From assembly GCF_014526325.1 (NCBI RefSeq), contig NZ_JACNMJ010000002.1, positions 248,001 to 312,000 on the forward strand: 64,000 bases of DNA, written 5' to 3'. Numbering within the stretch: the stretch's first letter is position 1; the number at the start of each line of letters is the position of its first letter. The notes beneath the pieces are model-generated. The model had not been told where the DNA came from and searched no databases. It saw only the letters and a program-made list of their open reading frames with translations. The translations under genes and the position numbers were made by a program. This document shows, piece by piece, positions 44,835 through 54,647 of this stretch. This DNA comes from Psychroserpens algicola (GTDB lineage: Bacteria; Bacteroidota; Bacteroidia; Flavobacteriales; Flavobacteriaceae).

Positions 44835-45659
44835 TTATGTTGTTAATGTTCCGTATTCTGTCCATGAACCATCATAAACAGTCAAGTTTTTATAGTCTGA
44901 AATTTCTGCTGCTAAAGCTAAAATGCAAGCTGTGATGCCACTACCACATGAGAAAATTAGTGAATTATCTTCTATTTTAAAAGTATCAAAAACAGCTTTT
45001 AAATCTGCCTTTGGTTTTAAACAGTAGTCATCAAACAAATGGGTATATGGTAAATTTTTTGACTTCGGAATCGTTCCGCTTCTAAGTCCGACTCTTGGCT
45101 CAGGGACTTCACATTGAAAACGCTCTTTAGAACGTGCATCTAATAGCATTACAGAATCATCTTCAGGTAAGTTTAAAATATCATCAAAAAAGCACATCCT
45201 TTCAGGTTGATATACTGCTGAAAAATTTCCAGGAATCCAATAAGTCGTATCCAAATCTGTGGTCGTTTCATAATCATTTTTAACCCATTCTGGGAGTCCG
45301 CCATTTAAAACAGCCACATTATCAAAACCAAAGGTTTTAAACAACCACCAGACTCTCGGACTCCAATACAGGCCTTTATCATCATAAACAACAATTAGTG
45401 AATCGTTATTGATTCCTAATTGTCTGGCTTCACTTTGGAATTGATCAGGTGATGGTATTGTATTAGGAAAATCAGCATTTAAATCGCTAAACTTTCCTTT
45501 GATGTCAAAATATCTTGAATTGGGAATATACGCTTCTTCAGAAGTTGAGTCATTTGTTGTAACACGCGCATCAAGAATAATTAAAGCTTTTAGATGACGA
45601 TTATCGTTTAACCATTTACAGCTGACTATAGGCGATATAAATCGACTATTTTTAAGCAT
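44835..45659 (-). CDS. 3-mercaptopyruvate/thiosulfate sulfurtransferase (tandem rhodanese)
   Basis: A 274-residue protein from the ATG at 45659, overlapping the ATP-grasp stop by 8 bases. Domain one has LIILDARVTTND and VVYDDKGLYWSPRVWWLFK, and domain two has VMLLDARSKERFQCEVPEP and the active-site loop SCGSGITACILALA (Cys about 240). The CGSGITA loop is of the mercaptopyruvate sulfurtransferase type. It transfers sulfane sulfur. Being inside a glutathione-synthetase-like operon suggests thiol or sulfur chemistry. Confidence 0.9.
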   Translation of the reverse strand: MLKNSRFISPIVSCKWLNDNRHLKALIILDARVTTNDSTSEEAYIPNSRYFDIKGKFSDLNADFPNTIPSPDQFQSEARQLGINNDSLIVVYDDKGLYWSPRVWWLFKTFGFDNVAVLNGGLPEWVKNDYETTTDLDTTYWIPGNFSAVYQPERMCFFDDILNLPEDDSVMLLDARSKERFQCEVPEPRVGLRSGTIPKSKNLPYTHLFDDYCLKPKADLKAVFDTFKIEDNSLIFSCGSGITACILALAAEISDYKNLTVYDGSWTEYGTLTT

Positions 45660-46689
45660 CCTGAACCGTTTTTCGCAATCGCGTACGTCTATCAAAAGCT
45701 TGCATTTGATCTACAACCTTACTTTCTAAAAAGTCAATAACACGCTCCTCTACTTTGGTTTTAGATTTATACACTTTATTAATGTAAGTGATACCTCCAG
45801 GCGACATCACATTAACTTCGACAAGTTTTCCACCAATCACATCAATACCTACAAAATAGAGTCCGTCTTTTACCAATTTAGGTCCGATTTGCTTACAAAG
45901 TGCTTTTTCAGCTTTAGTAAGTGTATGCTTTTGAACAGAACCACCAGCTGATACATTTGAGCGATGATCATCGGTTCCTGGAACACGTTTCATAGCACCA
46001 ACAGGCTCTCCATTTAGCAATAAAATCCTCACATCACCTTGATCGGCACCTTCTATATAATCTTGTAGAATCACATAATTTGAAGAGCCATCACCACTGG
46101 TGATATAAAAATCCAATAAAGAATTGATATTACTCATGGCCGATTTTTCAATTAAAATCACACCAGAACCTCCAAAACCATTCAATGGTTTAATAATCAT
46201 TTTATCAGACTTAGATTCTTTAATCTGTTTTACCAAATACTCTTTGTTTTTAGAGACATGCGTATTCGGAATAATATTACTATGCGCATCACCAAAAGCA
46301 GCCGTATACAACTTATTATTAGCTTCTCGCATCCCTTGAAGTGAATTAACTATAAAGACATCATCTTTAACCGAATCTAAAAAATTCAGCATGATAGGAT
46401 CTAAAGGCGGATTTGCTCTAAAAAAGATAGCATCAAAACCAGCAAGAGGCAACATTTCTTCTCTCAATTTTGCCTTATTGTAAAATGTTTTTAAGCCCGA
46501 TGGCACTTTATCCATACGATTAATCACAGTACAAAATGCGTTGGTCACACTATCTCTAATGGTCAAATTTGCAGGTGTACACATGGCAACACCATGGCCT
46601 CGCTTTACACATTCTTTAATTAATGCTAAACTTGTATCGTTTTCTGGGTCGATTTGATCCCAAGGATACATGATAAAACAAACATTCAT
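45652..46689 (-). CDS. Glutathione-synthetase-like ATP-grasp ligase
   Basis: A 345-residue protein with the GshB N-terminus (NVCFIMYPWDQIDPENDTSLALI) and the ATP-grasp motifs MIIKPLNGFGGSGVILIEK (about 165-183), VILQDYIEGADQGDVRILLLNGEPVGAMKRVPG and the metal-binding KLVEVNVMSPGGITYINKVY (about 290-309). It ligates a dipeptide to an amino acid at the cost of ATP. Glutamate-cysteine ligase is not seen nearby, so glutathione synthesis itself is not certain. First gene of the five-gene operon with sulfurtransferase, TerB-like, HutG-like and QEGLA genes. Confidence 0.82.
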   Translation of the reverse strand: MNVCFIMYPWDQIDPENDTSLALIKECVKRGHGVAMCTPANLTIRDSVTNAFCTVINRMDKVPSGLKTFYNKAKLREEMLPLAGFDAIFFRANPPLDPIMLNFLDSVKDDVFIVNSLQGMREANNKLYTAAFGDAHSNIIPNTHVSKNKEYLVKQIKESKSDKMIIKPLNGFGGSGVILIEKSAMSNINSLLDFYITSGDGSSNYVILQDYIEGADQGDVRILLLNGEPVGAMKRVPGTDDHRSNVSAGGSVQKHTLTKAEKALCKQIGPKLVKDGLYFVGIDVIGGKLVEVNVMSPGGITYINKVYKSKTKVEERVIDFLESKVVDQMQAFDRRTRLRKTVQDA

Positions 46690-46738
46690 AATAGGTTGAT
46701 TTTTATTAGTGAATAAATCGTATTTAAATTTAAAAATT

Positions 46739-48061
46739 TTATTTTACTTCTTCGTAGTGATCATCCCAATTCTTAACCTTCGGCTCACCAAGTTTTCCTA
46801 CAGATTTTGCAACCATCATTGAAACTGTCGCATCACCAGTTACATTCACTACAGTACGACACATATCCAAAGGTCTATCGACAGCAAAAATTAAGGCTAA
46901 ACCAATCGGTAATAATTCTGGAGGCAATCCAACAGACTCTAATACAATAACAAGCATCACCATTCCTGCTCCTGGAACTGCAGCGCTACCGATAGACGCT
47001 AATAACGCTGTTAAAACAATAGTGATTTGGTCAGAAAACGTTAAATCTAAACCAAGGGCTTGAAAAATAAACACAGCCGCTACTGCTTGGTATAAACTTG
47101 TGCCATCCATATTTATCGTTGCACCTACAGGCAGTACAAAACTAGAAACTTCTTTATCAACACCTATATGCTCCTCAACACGCTCCATAGTTACTGGAAG
47201 TGTTGCTGCACTTGAGCTTGTTGAAAACGCCAATAGTTGCGCTGGACTTATTTCTTTGAGAAACCATAACGGATTTTTCTTTGTGAAGGTTGCTACAAAA
47301 ATACAGTAGATGACAATCATTAAAATCAAGCCTAGAACAACTACGCCTGCATATTTTAATAAGGCGAATAGTATATCTGGATCATCAGAAGAAACCACAA
47401 CGTTTGCCAAAAGTGCAAACACAGCAACTGGAGCCGTTAACATAATTAAATCGACCATTTTTAAAACCACATCGTTTAATGAATCGAAAAAACTCTTTAA
47501 TGGAGCCGCTCTTTTTTCGCCTATAAGAAGTAGTGAAATCCCTAAGAAAATGGCAAAGAATATCACTTGAAGCATGAGCCTGTTATCACTTAACGCTGAG
47601 AAGGCATTATCAGGAACCATATCTTCTAAAAACTGTAATGGTCCTGAATCTTTTTGTTTTGAAGCTTCGGCAATTTTGGCCTTAACACTACTATTTTCAG
47701 AATACGTTTCTGTTAATTTCGCTATAGTTTCTTCAGAAACACCATCACCTGGCTGCATGATATTTACGAGTGCCAATCCAATAGAAATCGCGATAACTGT
47801 TGTTACGATGTAAATTCCGATAGTGCGAATTCCTATATTTTTGAATTTGGAAATATCTTTTAAATCTGAAATTCCTTTTATCAATGACGCTAATATCAAA
47901 GGAATCGCTATCAACTTCAGTAGCTTCACAAATATGGAGCCTATAGGCTTAATCCAATCTTCGGTAAAGGCTCTTCCTCCTACTTGAAGCATTATAAAAC
48001 CAAATATTAAACCGAGGAACATTCCTATTAAAATTTTCCAGTGTAAGGCAAGTTTTTTCAT
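46739..48061 (-). CDS. Dicarboxylate/amino acid:cation symporter (DAACS family)
   Basis: A 440-residue membrane transporter, glutamate-transporter fold. The serine-rich hairpin AFSTSSSAATLPVTMERVEEH (about 275), the NMDGTSLYQAVAAVFI helix (about 313-328) and the GAGMVMLVIVLESVGLP segment are diagnostic, followed by DRPLDMCRTVVNVTGDA. It imports glutamate, aspartate or C4-dicarboxylates with protons or sodium. Eight helices plus two re-entrant loops are expected. It may be transcribed with the small membrane gene upstream. Confidence 0.95.
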   Translation of the reverse strand: MKKLALHWKILIGMFLGLIFGFIMLQVGGRAFTEDWIKPIGSIFVKLLKLIAIPLILASLIKGISDLKDISKFKNIGIRTIGIYIVTTVIAISIGLALVNIMQPGDGVSEETIAKLTETYSENSSVKAKIAEASKQKDSGPLQFLEDMVPDNAFSALSDNRLMLQVIFFAIFLGISLLLIGEKRAAPLKSFFDSLNDVVLKMVDLIMLTAPVAVFALLANVVVSSDDPDILFALLKYAGVVVLGLILMIVIYCIFVATFTKKNPLWFLKEISPAQLLAFSTSSSAATLPVTMERVEEHIGVDKEVSSFVLPVGATINMDGTSLYQAVAAVFIFQALGLDLTFSDQITIVLTALLASIGSAAVPGAGMVMLVIVLESVGLPPELLPIGLALIFAVDRPLDMCRTVVNVTGDATVSMMVAKSVGKLGEPKVKNWDDHYEEVK

Positions 48062-48094
48062 ATTTCTATTGCGATTTAATCTATTCTATTAGTA

Positions 48095-48349
48095 CTATTT
48101 AAAGATGACACCTAATATTATGGCTATTCCAATGTAAAAAATTGTTCCATATAGTCTTGCTGAGTCGGCTTCTTTTAGTTTGGTTTCAAAACCATACTTC
48201 ACAAAGCGCTCATCTTCAGATTTATTGAGTTCATAATCGTTCATGCCAAAACGCTTCACGTTATACGGAAAGAAGAAAAATGTCAAAAATTCGGAATTTG
48301 TCAAAGACATATGCTTTCGCTTTTCTTCATTTTTTTCGGCTTCAGTCAA
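48095..48349 (-). CDS. Small membrane protein with charged N-terminus
   Basis: An 84-residue ORF with a TTG start 11 bases after the aroC stop. An ATG at 48310 would give 71 residues. The longer form is preferred because such proteins often begin with a KRE-rich segment before LTNSEFLTFFFFP. It has an amphipathic front, a hydrophobic FFFF patch and a C-terminal helix (GTIFYIGIAIILGVIF). No family is recognised. It lies between aroC and the symporter gene on the same strand. Confidence 0.6.
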   Translation of the reverse strand: MTEAEKNEEKRKHMSLTNSEFLTFFFFPYNVKRFGMNDYELNKSEDERFVKYGFETKLKEADSARLYGTIFYIGIAIILGVIFK

Positions 48350-48360
48350 ACTATATATCC

Positions 48361-49422
48361 TTAATTATACATTTTATTCAGCAAATAGAAATCTGCTAAA
48401 ACCAATGCTGCCATCGCTTCAACAATAGGAATTGCTCTGGGAACCACGCAAGGATCATGGCGTCCCTTGCCTTGCATTTCTACAATATTTCCTGAGCTAT
48501 CCAGCGCGTCTTGCTTTTGAATTACTGTGGCTACAGGTTTAAAGGCTACTCTAAAATAAATATCCATCCCGTTGCTAATACCACCTTGAATGCCACCTGA
48601 CAAATTGGTTTGTGTTGTACCATCAGCATTGAACAAATCGTTATGTTCTGTCCCTTTCATTTTTGCGCCACAGAATCCACTACCATATTCAAAGCCTTTA
48701 ACGGCATTTATTGACAGCATCGCTTTTCCTAAATCGGCATGCAATTTATCAAAAACCGGTTCACCTAAACCTACAGGTACATTTTGAAGTACACAAGTTA
48801 TGGTTCCACCTATGGTATTTCCTTCTTTACGGATGTCTTTAATTTTAGCTATCATCTGTTCTGCTATAGCGTCATCTGGACAACGAACCGGATTCGTTTC
48901 AATTTTTGAAAAATCTAAATCCTGATAAGGTTTCTCCAAAAACAAATCTCCAACTGAAGAGGTATAGGCATGTATTTGAATCGAACTCAGTAATTGCTTG
49001 GCTATAGCACCTGCCACAACTCTTGACGCCGTTTCACGCGCCGAACTTCGTCCGCCACCTCTATAATCGCGTACGCCATACTTTTTGTCATATGTATAAT
49101 CGGCATGACTTGGCCTGTACACATCTTTAATATGTGAATAGTCTTTAGATTTTTGATTGGTGTTTTTTATGACAAAACCAATTGGTGTTCCTGTAGTTTG
49201 TCCTTCAAATATCCCTGAAAGGAATTCAACAGTATCAGGCTCTTTACGTTGCGTCACAATTTCTGATTGACCAGGTTTTCTCCGATTTAATTCATTTTGT
49301 ATAGCATCTAAATCCAGTTGTAATCCTGGAGGACAACCATCTATAATACCACCAATTGCAACACCATGTGATTCACCAAAAGTGGTGAGTTTGAAAATTT
49401 TTCCGAAGGAATTCCCAGCCAT
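48361..49422 (-). CDS. aroC: Chorismate synthase
   Basis: A 353-residue enzyme from the ATG at 49422; an in-frame extension to 49467 is unlikely. It converts EPSP to chorismate, using FMNH2. Signatures: [27 protein letters not shown], then [37 protein letters not shown], and late [17 protein letters not shown] then [20 protein letters not shown]. Length is usual. It is unlinked from aroB at 12708, as is common in flavobacteria. Confidence 0.97.
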   Translation of the reverse strand: MAGNSFGKIFKLTTFGESHGVAIGGIIDGCPPGLQLDLDAIQNELNRRKPGQSEIVTQRKEPDTVEFLSGIFEGQTTGTPIGFVIKNTNQKSKDYSHIKDVYRPSHADYTYDKKYGVRDYRGGGRSSARETASRVVAGAIAKQLLSSIQIHAYTSSVGDLFLEKPYQDLDFSKIETNPVRCPDDAIAEQMIAKIKDIRKEGNTIGGTITCVLQNVPVGLGEPVFDKLHADLGKAMLSINAVKGFEYGSGFCGAKMKGTEHNDLFNADGTTQTNLSGGIQGGISNGMDIYFRVAFKPVATVIQKQDALDSSGNIVEMQGKGRHDPCVVPRAIPIVEAMAALVLADFYLLNKMYN

Positions 49423-49610
49423 ATATAAAGATTTTACGCTAAAGTACTTGTAAAAATAGAGAAACAAAAACAGAATACCATAAAGCGTCTATTTTCAGAA
49501 GTAAAAATGCATAACAATAGGTTAACAATTTGCTGATTGTTTGTTAATTATGAAATTTATTTTATTTGAAAACATATTAATTTCTTTGCAGGGTAAATTG
49601 TTAATAGCCA

Positions 49611-50456
49611 TTGAAAACAAAGCGTAAAGTTGAAATAGCCGTTATTTCAGATGTGCATCTAGGAACTTATGGATGTCACGCCAAGCAACTCTTGACCTAT
49701 CTTAACAGTATTTCGCCAAAGAAACTGGTTCTCAATGGTGATATTATTGACATCTGGCAATTTAAAAAACGTTATTTTCCAAAATCACATCTCAGAGTCA
49801 TTAAGAAAATTATGGATATGGCTTCTGATGGTGTAGAAATCATCTATATCACTGGAAACCATGATGAAATGCTACGTAAGTTTAGTGACACAACTATTGG
49901 AAATATTTCTATTGTCGATAAAATCGTATTGGAATTAGATGACAAAAAGGCTTGGTTTTTTCATGGTGACGTGTTTGATGTTTCGATTCAAAATGCAAAA
50001 TGGCTTGCTAAACTTGGTGGTTACGGATATGATGTCCTAATTTTGTTAAACAGGTTTATAAATTGGTGCTTAGAGCAAATGGGAAGGGAAAAATATTCGC
50101 TTTCCAAAAAAATAAAGAACAGTGTTAAAAGCGCCATTAAATACATCAATGACTTTGAAAAAGTCGCTTCAGATTTAGCCATTGAAAAAGGTTATGATTA
50201 TGTTATTTGCGGTCATATTCACCAGCCCAAAATGCAACTCAAAGAAAATAAATTTGGCTCTACAACCTATTTAAATTCAGGTGATTGGGTAGAAAACTTT
50301 ACTGCACTCGAATATCAATTTAAGCGTTGGAAAATCTACAATTATAACAACGATAAACTCAGAGCTTTTTATGCAGATGAGGACATTAAAGACATGGAGG
50401 TAAAAGATTTAATTGCAGCCATCACTATTGTCGAACAAAAGAAGAAAAAAAGCTAA
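49611..50456 (+). CDS. UDP-2,3-diacylglucosamine-diphosphatase-like metallophosphoesterase
   Basis: A 281-residue calcineurin-like phosphoesterase starting at TTG (no nearby in-frame ATG). Metal-site motifs in order: ISDVHLGTYGCHA (D-x-H), VLNGDIIDIWQF, YITGNHDEML, FHGDVFDVSI and the closing VICGHIHQPKM with GH-x-H. This order and spacing match LpxH-type enzymes that cleave UDP-diacylglucosamine in lipid A synthesis at the inner membrane. No other lpx gene lies in the window. The tail overlaps the convergent flavoprotein gene by 4 bases. Confidence 0.85.
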   Translation: MKTKRKVEIAVISDVHLGTYGCHAKQLLTYLNSISPKKLVLNGDIIDIWQFKKRYFPKSHLRVIKKIMDMASDGVEIIYITGNHDEMLRKFSDTTIGNISIVDKIVLELDDKKAWFFHGDVFDVSIQNAKWLAKLGGYGYDVLILLNRFINWCLEQMGREKYSLSKKIKNSVKSAIKYINDFEKVASDLAIEKGYDYVICGHIHQPKMQLKENKFGSTTYLNSGDWVENFTALEYQFKRWKIYNYNNDKLRAFYADEDIKDMEVKDLIAAITIVEQKKKKS

Positions 50457-53365
50457 ATTAAAGCTTGTCTTAAAATAGTTATAGGATGCAAAGCTTCTCT
50501 ATCAGTTCCGTCTTTTATTTGATGACGACAACTGGTTCCATTAGCAGAAATTAAGACATCTTCATTTGCGTTACGTACTGCAGGAAATAAAGTCTGCTCT
50601 CCTATTTGCATACTTAGCTCGTAATGCTCCTTTTCATATCCAAAACTTCCAGCCATACCACAGCAACCACTAGGAATAATAGTTACCTTATAATTTTTGG
50701 GTAAGTTTAAAACATCAAAGCTTGACGATTGATTTAGCAATGCTTTTTGATGGCAATGCCCATGAAATTTAATGGTTTTTTCTTCGGAAGTAAATTGCTC
50801 AGATGTGATGTTCCCTAATTGTATTTCATGTTGAATAAACTCCTCAATAAGATAGGTGTGGTTTGCAATTTCTTTTGCAGAAACTTTATTATCAGCCAGT
50901 TTAAGATATTCATCTTTAAAACTTAGAATAGCTGAAGGTTCAATCCCGATTAATGGTGTCTCATTTGAAACCAAATCCTTAAAAACAGAAACATTTTTAT
51001 TGGCTGCAGATTTTGCCTGAAGCAATAAACCTTTAGACAAAAATGAGCGTCCGGATTCAAAATGTTGAACGAGCTTAACCTCGTAATTTAAGGCTTCTAA
51101 AAGTGTAATAGCATCAACACCAATAGAAGTGTCTAAGTAGTTGGTAAACTCGTCATTAAACAAATAAATCACTTTAATTTTTTTACCACTATCTAATTGT
51201 TTATTAATACTTTTATGTGCTTTATATAAACTTTTAGTTGATAGTAATGGTAAGCTTCTTTTTTCAGCAATTTTAAAACTTTTTTTAATCCACGAAGACG
51301 TTAACGAGTTAGAAAACATAAAATTTGCAAACCATACAAAACGACTTCCAAAAGTATTTAATCGGTTGTTATACGCAAATAGTTTTGTTCTCAAACTTAC
51401 ACCATTTGCCTGTTGATAATGATATTGAAACTCTGCTTTCAAACTCGCCACATCCACACTACTCGGACATTCGCTTGCGCAAGCTTTACAACTTAGACAC
51501 AAATCAAAAACATCTTTCAGCTCTTCATGATTAAACTTATTCACTTTATCAGAATGCGTTAAAAACTCACGTAAAGCATTTGCTCGAGCTCGAGTCGTAT
51601 CTTTTTCATCTTTGGTGGCACGATAACTCGGACACATCGTACCTCCAAACTCTGGGAGTTTCCTGCAATCTCCAGAACCATTACATTTTTCGGCTTCCCG
51701 TAAAATACCAAGAGAATCTGAAAAATCTAAAACCGTTTCTATGTCAGGCTCTTCTCTATCAGCTTCATAACGCAACGATTCATCCATAGGTAAGGCGTCG
51801 ACAATCTTCCCAGGATTAAAGATATTATCAGGATCAAATGCCGTTTTAATCCGCCTTAAAATGTCATAGTTTTCATCACCAATCATAAGAGGAATAAATT
51901 CCGAGCGCACAATACCATCTCCATGTTCACCACTCATAGAGCCTTGATATCGCTTTACCAAATGCGCAACATCAGTTGTGATTTTTCTAAACAGAACAAC
52001 ATCAGCTTTCTTTTTCAAATTTAAAATCGGACGCAAATGCAACTCTCCAGCACCAGCATGCGCGTAATACACAGGCTTTTGATTATAAGTTTCCATTAAA
52101 CTAGAAAAATCACGAATATAATTTGACAAATCAGAAAGCGCTACTGCCGTATCTTCAATACAAGCTGCAGTTTTTTCATCACCAATCATATTGCCTAATA
52201 AACCTAATCCGGCTTTTCTTAATTCTAAAGCCTGATTTATTTCTTTACCAACCAAGATTGGAAGACTAAAACTCAAATTAGAATCTTTAATGCTTTTAAT
52301 TAATTCAGCAACCTTAAGGCTTGCATCTTCACGGTTTTCGCCACGAATTTCACACATCAATATAGCTTCAGGATCTCCATTTATAAACTGTCTGTTTTTT
52401 TGTTGTTGTTTATTATGCTTTGTTAAATCTAAAATGGTTTTATCCATCATTTCACAGGTAAACAAATCATGTTCCATAACCAGTTCAACTGCATCCATAC
52501 AATTCTGAATACTCGTAAAATGTGCTGCTACCATCATACTATCATTCGGCGGAAGCACATCAAGCTTTAAAGTGATTTGAGTTGTAAATGCCAAAGTCCC
52601 TTCACTACCCGAAAGTAGTTTACACATATTAAAACTACCATTTTCAGAAGGCCATAATCCATCAATAGCATATCCCGTATTTCTTCTATGAATCTCTGAC
52701 TTAGGAAATTGAGACGCTATTTGATGCCGAACACTTGCTGAAGACAATTCAGAATACACCGTATTATATATATGCCCTTCAAGAGTATCATGAGTTGTTT
52801 TTTCTTTAAACATCTGCTCATTGATCTCAGAGAAGACAACCTCGCTCCCATCACTTAAGATCGTATGCAATTCCAGTACCTTATCACGTGTCACACCATA
52901 CTTAATAGATGTTGTTCCAGATGAATTATTTCCAACCATACCACCAATCATACAGCGATTTGATGTTGACGTATTTGGACCAAAAAAGAGACCAAAAGGT
53001 TTTAGATAATTATTTAACTCGTCCCTTACGACACCTGGTTGTACAGTTACCGTTTGATTAGCCTCATCAATATTCAAAATTTTAGTAAAATATTTTGAAA
53101 TATCGACCACAATTCCGTCACCAACACATTGCCCTGCCAACGAAGTTCCCGCAGCTCTAGGTATCAGAGACACACTGTGCTTTTGAGCGAATTTTATAAG
53201 TAATTTTAAATCTGATTTAGTCTTCGGTAAAGCCACAGCTAATGGCTTCATTCTATACACAGAAGCATCTGTGGCATAGATTATTTTCATCAATTCATCG
53301 TAATACAACTCCCCAGATAATTGAGTTTTTAACTTAGCAAGCAAACTAGCTCTAGGGTTTTGCAT
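50453..53365 (-). CDS. FAD-binding and iron-sulfur oxidoreductase, D-lactate-dehydrogenase-like
   Basis: A 970-residue fusion. The FAD_binding_4 part has SLIPRAAGTSLAGQCVGDGIVVD and MVGNNSSGTTSIKYG (about 60-160), then the FAD-oxidase C domain with YYAHAGAGELHLRP and SGEHGDGIVRSEF. A 4Fe-4S segment follows (CLSCKACASECPSSVDV, about 610), preceded by a cysteine group CNGSGDCRK. The C-terminal CCG-type cluster domain has FHGHCHQKAL and IIPSGCCGMAGSFGYEKE. This arrangement oxidises D-lactate or related 2-hydroxyacids at the membrane. Exact substrate uncertain. Confidence 0.9.
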   Translation of the reverse strand: MQNPRASLLAKLKTQLSGELYYDELMKIIYATDASVYRMKPLAVALPKTKSDLKLLIKFAQKHSVSLIPRAAGTSLAGQCVGDGIVVDISKYFTKILNIDEANQTVTVQPGVVRDELNNYLKPFGLFFGPNTSTSNRCMIGGMVGNNSSGTTSIKYGVTRDKVLELHTILSDGSEVVFSEINEQMFKEKTTHDTLEGHIYNTVYSELSSASVRHQIASQFPKSEIHRRNTGYAIDGLWPSENGSFNMCKLLSGSEGTLAFTTQITLKLDVLPPNDSMMVAAHFTSIQNCMDAVELVMEHDLFTCEMMDKTILDLTKHNKQQQKNRQFINGDPEAILMCEIRGENREDASLKVAELIKSIKDSNLSFSLPILVGKEINQALELRKAGLGLLGNMIGDEKTAACIEDTAVALSDLSNYIRDFSSLMETYNQKPVYYAHAGAGELHLRPILNLKKKADVVLFRKITTDVAHLVKRYQGSMSGEHGDGIVRSEFIPLMIGDENYDILRRIKTAFDPDNIFNPGKIVDALPMDESLRYEADREEPDIETVLDFSDSLGILREAEKCNGSGDCRKLPEFGGTMCPSYRATKDEKDTTRARANALREFLTHSDKVNKFNHEELKDVFDLCLSCKACASECPSSVDVASLKAEFQYHYQQANGVSLRTKLFAYNNRLNTFGSRFVWFANFMFSNSLTSSWIKKSFKIAEKRSLPLLSTKSLYKAHKSINKQLDSGKKIKVIYLFNDEFTNYLDTSIGVDAITLLEALNYEVKLVQHFESGRSFLSKGLLLQAKSAANKNVSVFKDLVSNETPLIGIEPSAILSFKDEYLKLADNKVSAKEIANHTYLIEEFIQHEIQLGNITSEQFTSEEKTIKFHGHCHQKALLNQSSSFDVLNLPKNYKVTIIPSGCCGMAGSFGYEKEHYELSMQIGEQTLFPAVRNANEDVLISANGTSCRHQIKDGTDREALHPITILRQALI

Positions 53366-53441
53366 TGTATATGAGTCAATAATTTGATTAAAAATGATAT
53401 AATTTTGTCCTAAAATTAAAGCTAATCCCTCAATTTTAATA

Positions 53442-53449
53442 TAAATTTG
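53442..53449 (+). promoter_or_regulatory. Putative -7 element for the OM beta-barrel gene
   Basis: TAAATTTG fits TAnnTTTG and lies 62 bases before the ATG at 53511. Confidence 0.4.
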
Positions 53450-53510
53450 TCGTTATAATTTCAGTAGCTGTTAAACGCTACTCTAAAACTTAAACATTAA
53501 ACTCAAAATT

Positions 53511-53993
53511 ATGAAAAAATTATTTTTATTAACCCTTACATTAATTGGTTTTACAACGTTAAATGCTCAGGATATTTCAGATAACGCTATTGGATTACGA
53601 CTTGGTGACAGCGATGGTTTTGGAGCGGAGATTTCTTACCAAAGAGCACTTGGAGACAATAATCGTCTTGAAATAGACCTTGGTTTAAGAGATGGAAAAG
53701 GTTATGATGGTTTCAAACTTGCAGGTTTATACCAGTGGGTATGGCATTTAGATGGAGATTTTAACTGGTATGCTGGTGTTGGTGGTGGTGTTGGATCTTA
53801 CAGTTTTGACAATGTTCCTGCTGGATTTGACGACAGCGAAACATTCTTTTTTGCTGCAGGAGACATAGGTATTGAGTACAATTTTGATATTCCTTTACAA
53901 TTATCTTTAGACGCAAGACCTGAGTTTGGTTTTGGAGATTTTAGAGATGATTTAGATTTTGATATTGCATTAGGAATACGATATAGATTCTAA
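53511..53993 (+). CDS. Small outer-membrane beta-barrel protein
   Basis: A 160-residue protein with a signal peptide (KKLFLLTLTLIGFTTLNAQ) and about eight alternating beta strands: GLRLGDSDGFGAEISYQRAL, then WYAGVGGGVGSYSF and FGDFRDDLDFDIALGIRYRF, ending in the terminal phenylalanine typical of barrels. The OmpA/OmpX-like fold is inferred. Function unknown. A strong terminator follows. Confidence 0.82.
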   Translation: MKKLFLLTLTLIGFTTLNAQDISDNAIGLRLGDSDGFGAEISYQRALGDNNRLEIDLGLRDGKGYDGFKLAGLYQWVWHLDGDFNWYAGVGGGVGSYSFDNVPAGFDDSETFFFAAGDIGIEYNFDIPLQLSLDARPEFGFGDFRDDLDFDIALGIRYRF

Positions 53994-54015
53994 ACACATC
54001 ATTTTTATCATAATT

Positions 54016-54047
54016 AAAAAAGCCGCTTCTAATAAAGCGGCTTTTTT
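54016..54047. terminator. Bidirectional intrinsic terminator
   Basis: AAAAAAGCCGCTT and AAGCGGCTTTTTT form a perfect 13-bp stem with a 6-base loop. It serves the OM-barrel gene and the convergent DinB gene. Confidence 0.92.
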
Positions 54048-54049
54048 AA

Positions 54050-54565
54050 TTACAGATAACGTTCTTTAATAATTTTACAATGATGATTTTCGTGACCAAT
54101 AGTAATAAAAGCTACAGCTCTTGGAGACAAATTACTATTACTGGCTATTCCAATTTCAGTCAGCATATCAGTTGTAAAACTTTCAAACAACATTACACTT
54201 GATAATCTCACCGCTTTAAATTCGTTAATTAAATTACGCATTGAACGTCGGTTAGCATCACAGGTTAAGGCATAGTTATCTTGATCATATCCTGGAAATA
54301 GCGTTTTATCCTTTCTAGCAATACACAGCGCTCTGTACATAAAAACACGCTCGGTATCAATTAAATGCTGAACAATCTCTTTAACAGTCCATTTACTTGC
54401 TTCATACCGAAATTCTAATTTATCCTCTGGAATGGTTTCTAAAAAGGCAACAGTTAAATCTCCATTACGCTTCAAACCGTCTTTCAAAGTCAAAGCACCT
54501 GCTTTTTCTATATAAGTCTGATAATAAGGATTATATTCGCTTTTTGACAAATCATCTTTAGTCAT
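54050..54565 (-). CDS. DinB family protein
   Basis: A 171-residue protein from the ATG at 54565; a longer frame to 54628 would run through the upstream terminator hairpin. Four-helix DinB_2 motifs: KWTVKEIVQHLIDTERVFMYRALCIARKD and late FITIGHENHHCKIIKERYL, giving the likely histidine metal site. The family includes bacillithiol S-transferase relatives of unknown activity. It lies behind the lrp gene, separated by a terminator. Confidence 0.88.
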   Translation of the reverse strand: MTKDDLSKSEYNPYYQTYIEKAGALTLKDGLKRNGDLTVAFLETIPEDKLEFRYEASKWTVKEIVQHLIDTERVFMYRALCIARKDKTLFPGYDQDNYALTCDANRRSMRNLINEFKAVRLSSVMLFESFTTDMLTEIGIASNSNLSPRAVAFITIGHENHHCKIIKERYL

Positions 54566-54591
54566 AATAGTATATTTTAAATTACGGGAAA

Positions 54592-54625
54592 TAAAAAACC
54601 CTTCATCAAATATAAGATAAAGGGT
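54592..54625 (-). terminator. Intrinsic terminator of the Lrp-family gene
   Basis: On the minus strand ACCCTTTATC pairs with GATGAAGGGT (one G-U) and is followed by six T bases, 23 bases behind the lrp stop. Confidence 0.75.
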
Positions 54626-54647
54626 CATTTTTATGAATGCGATTCTA

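Noticed and set aside
47100-47813. Three plus-strand open frames opposite the symporter gene
   Set aside because: They are antisense to a well-defined membrane protein and show no signatures.
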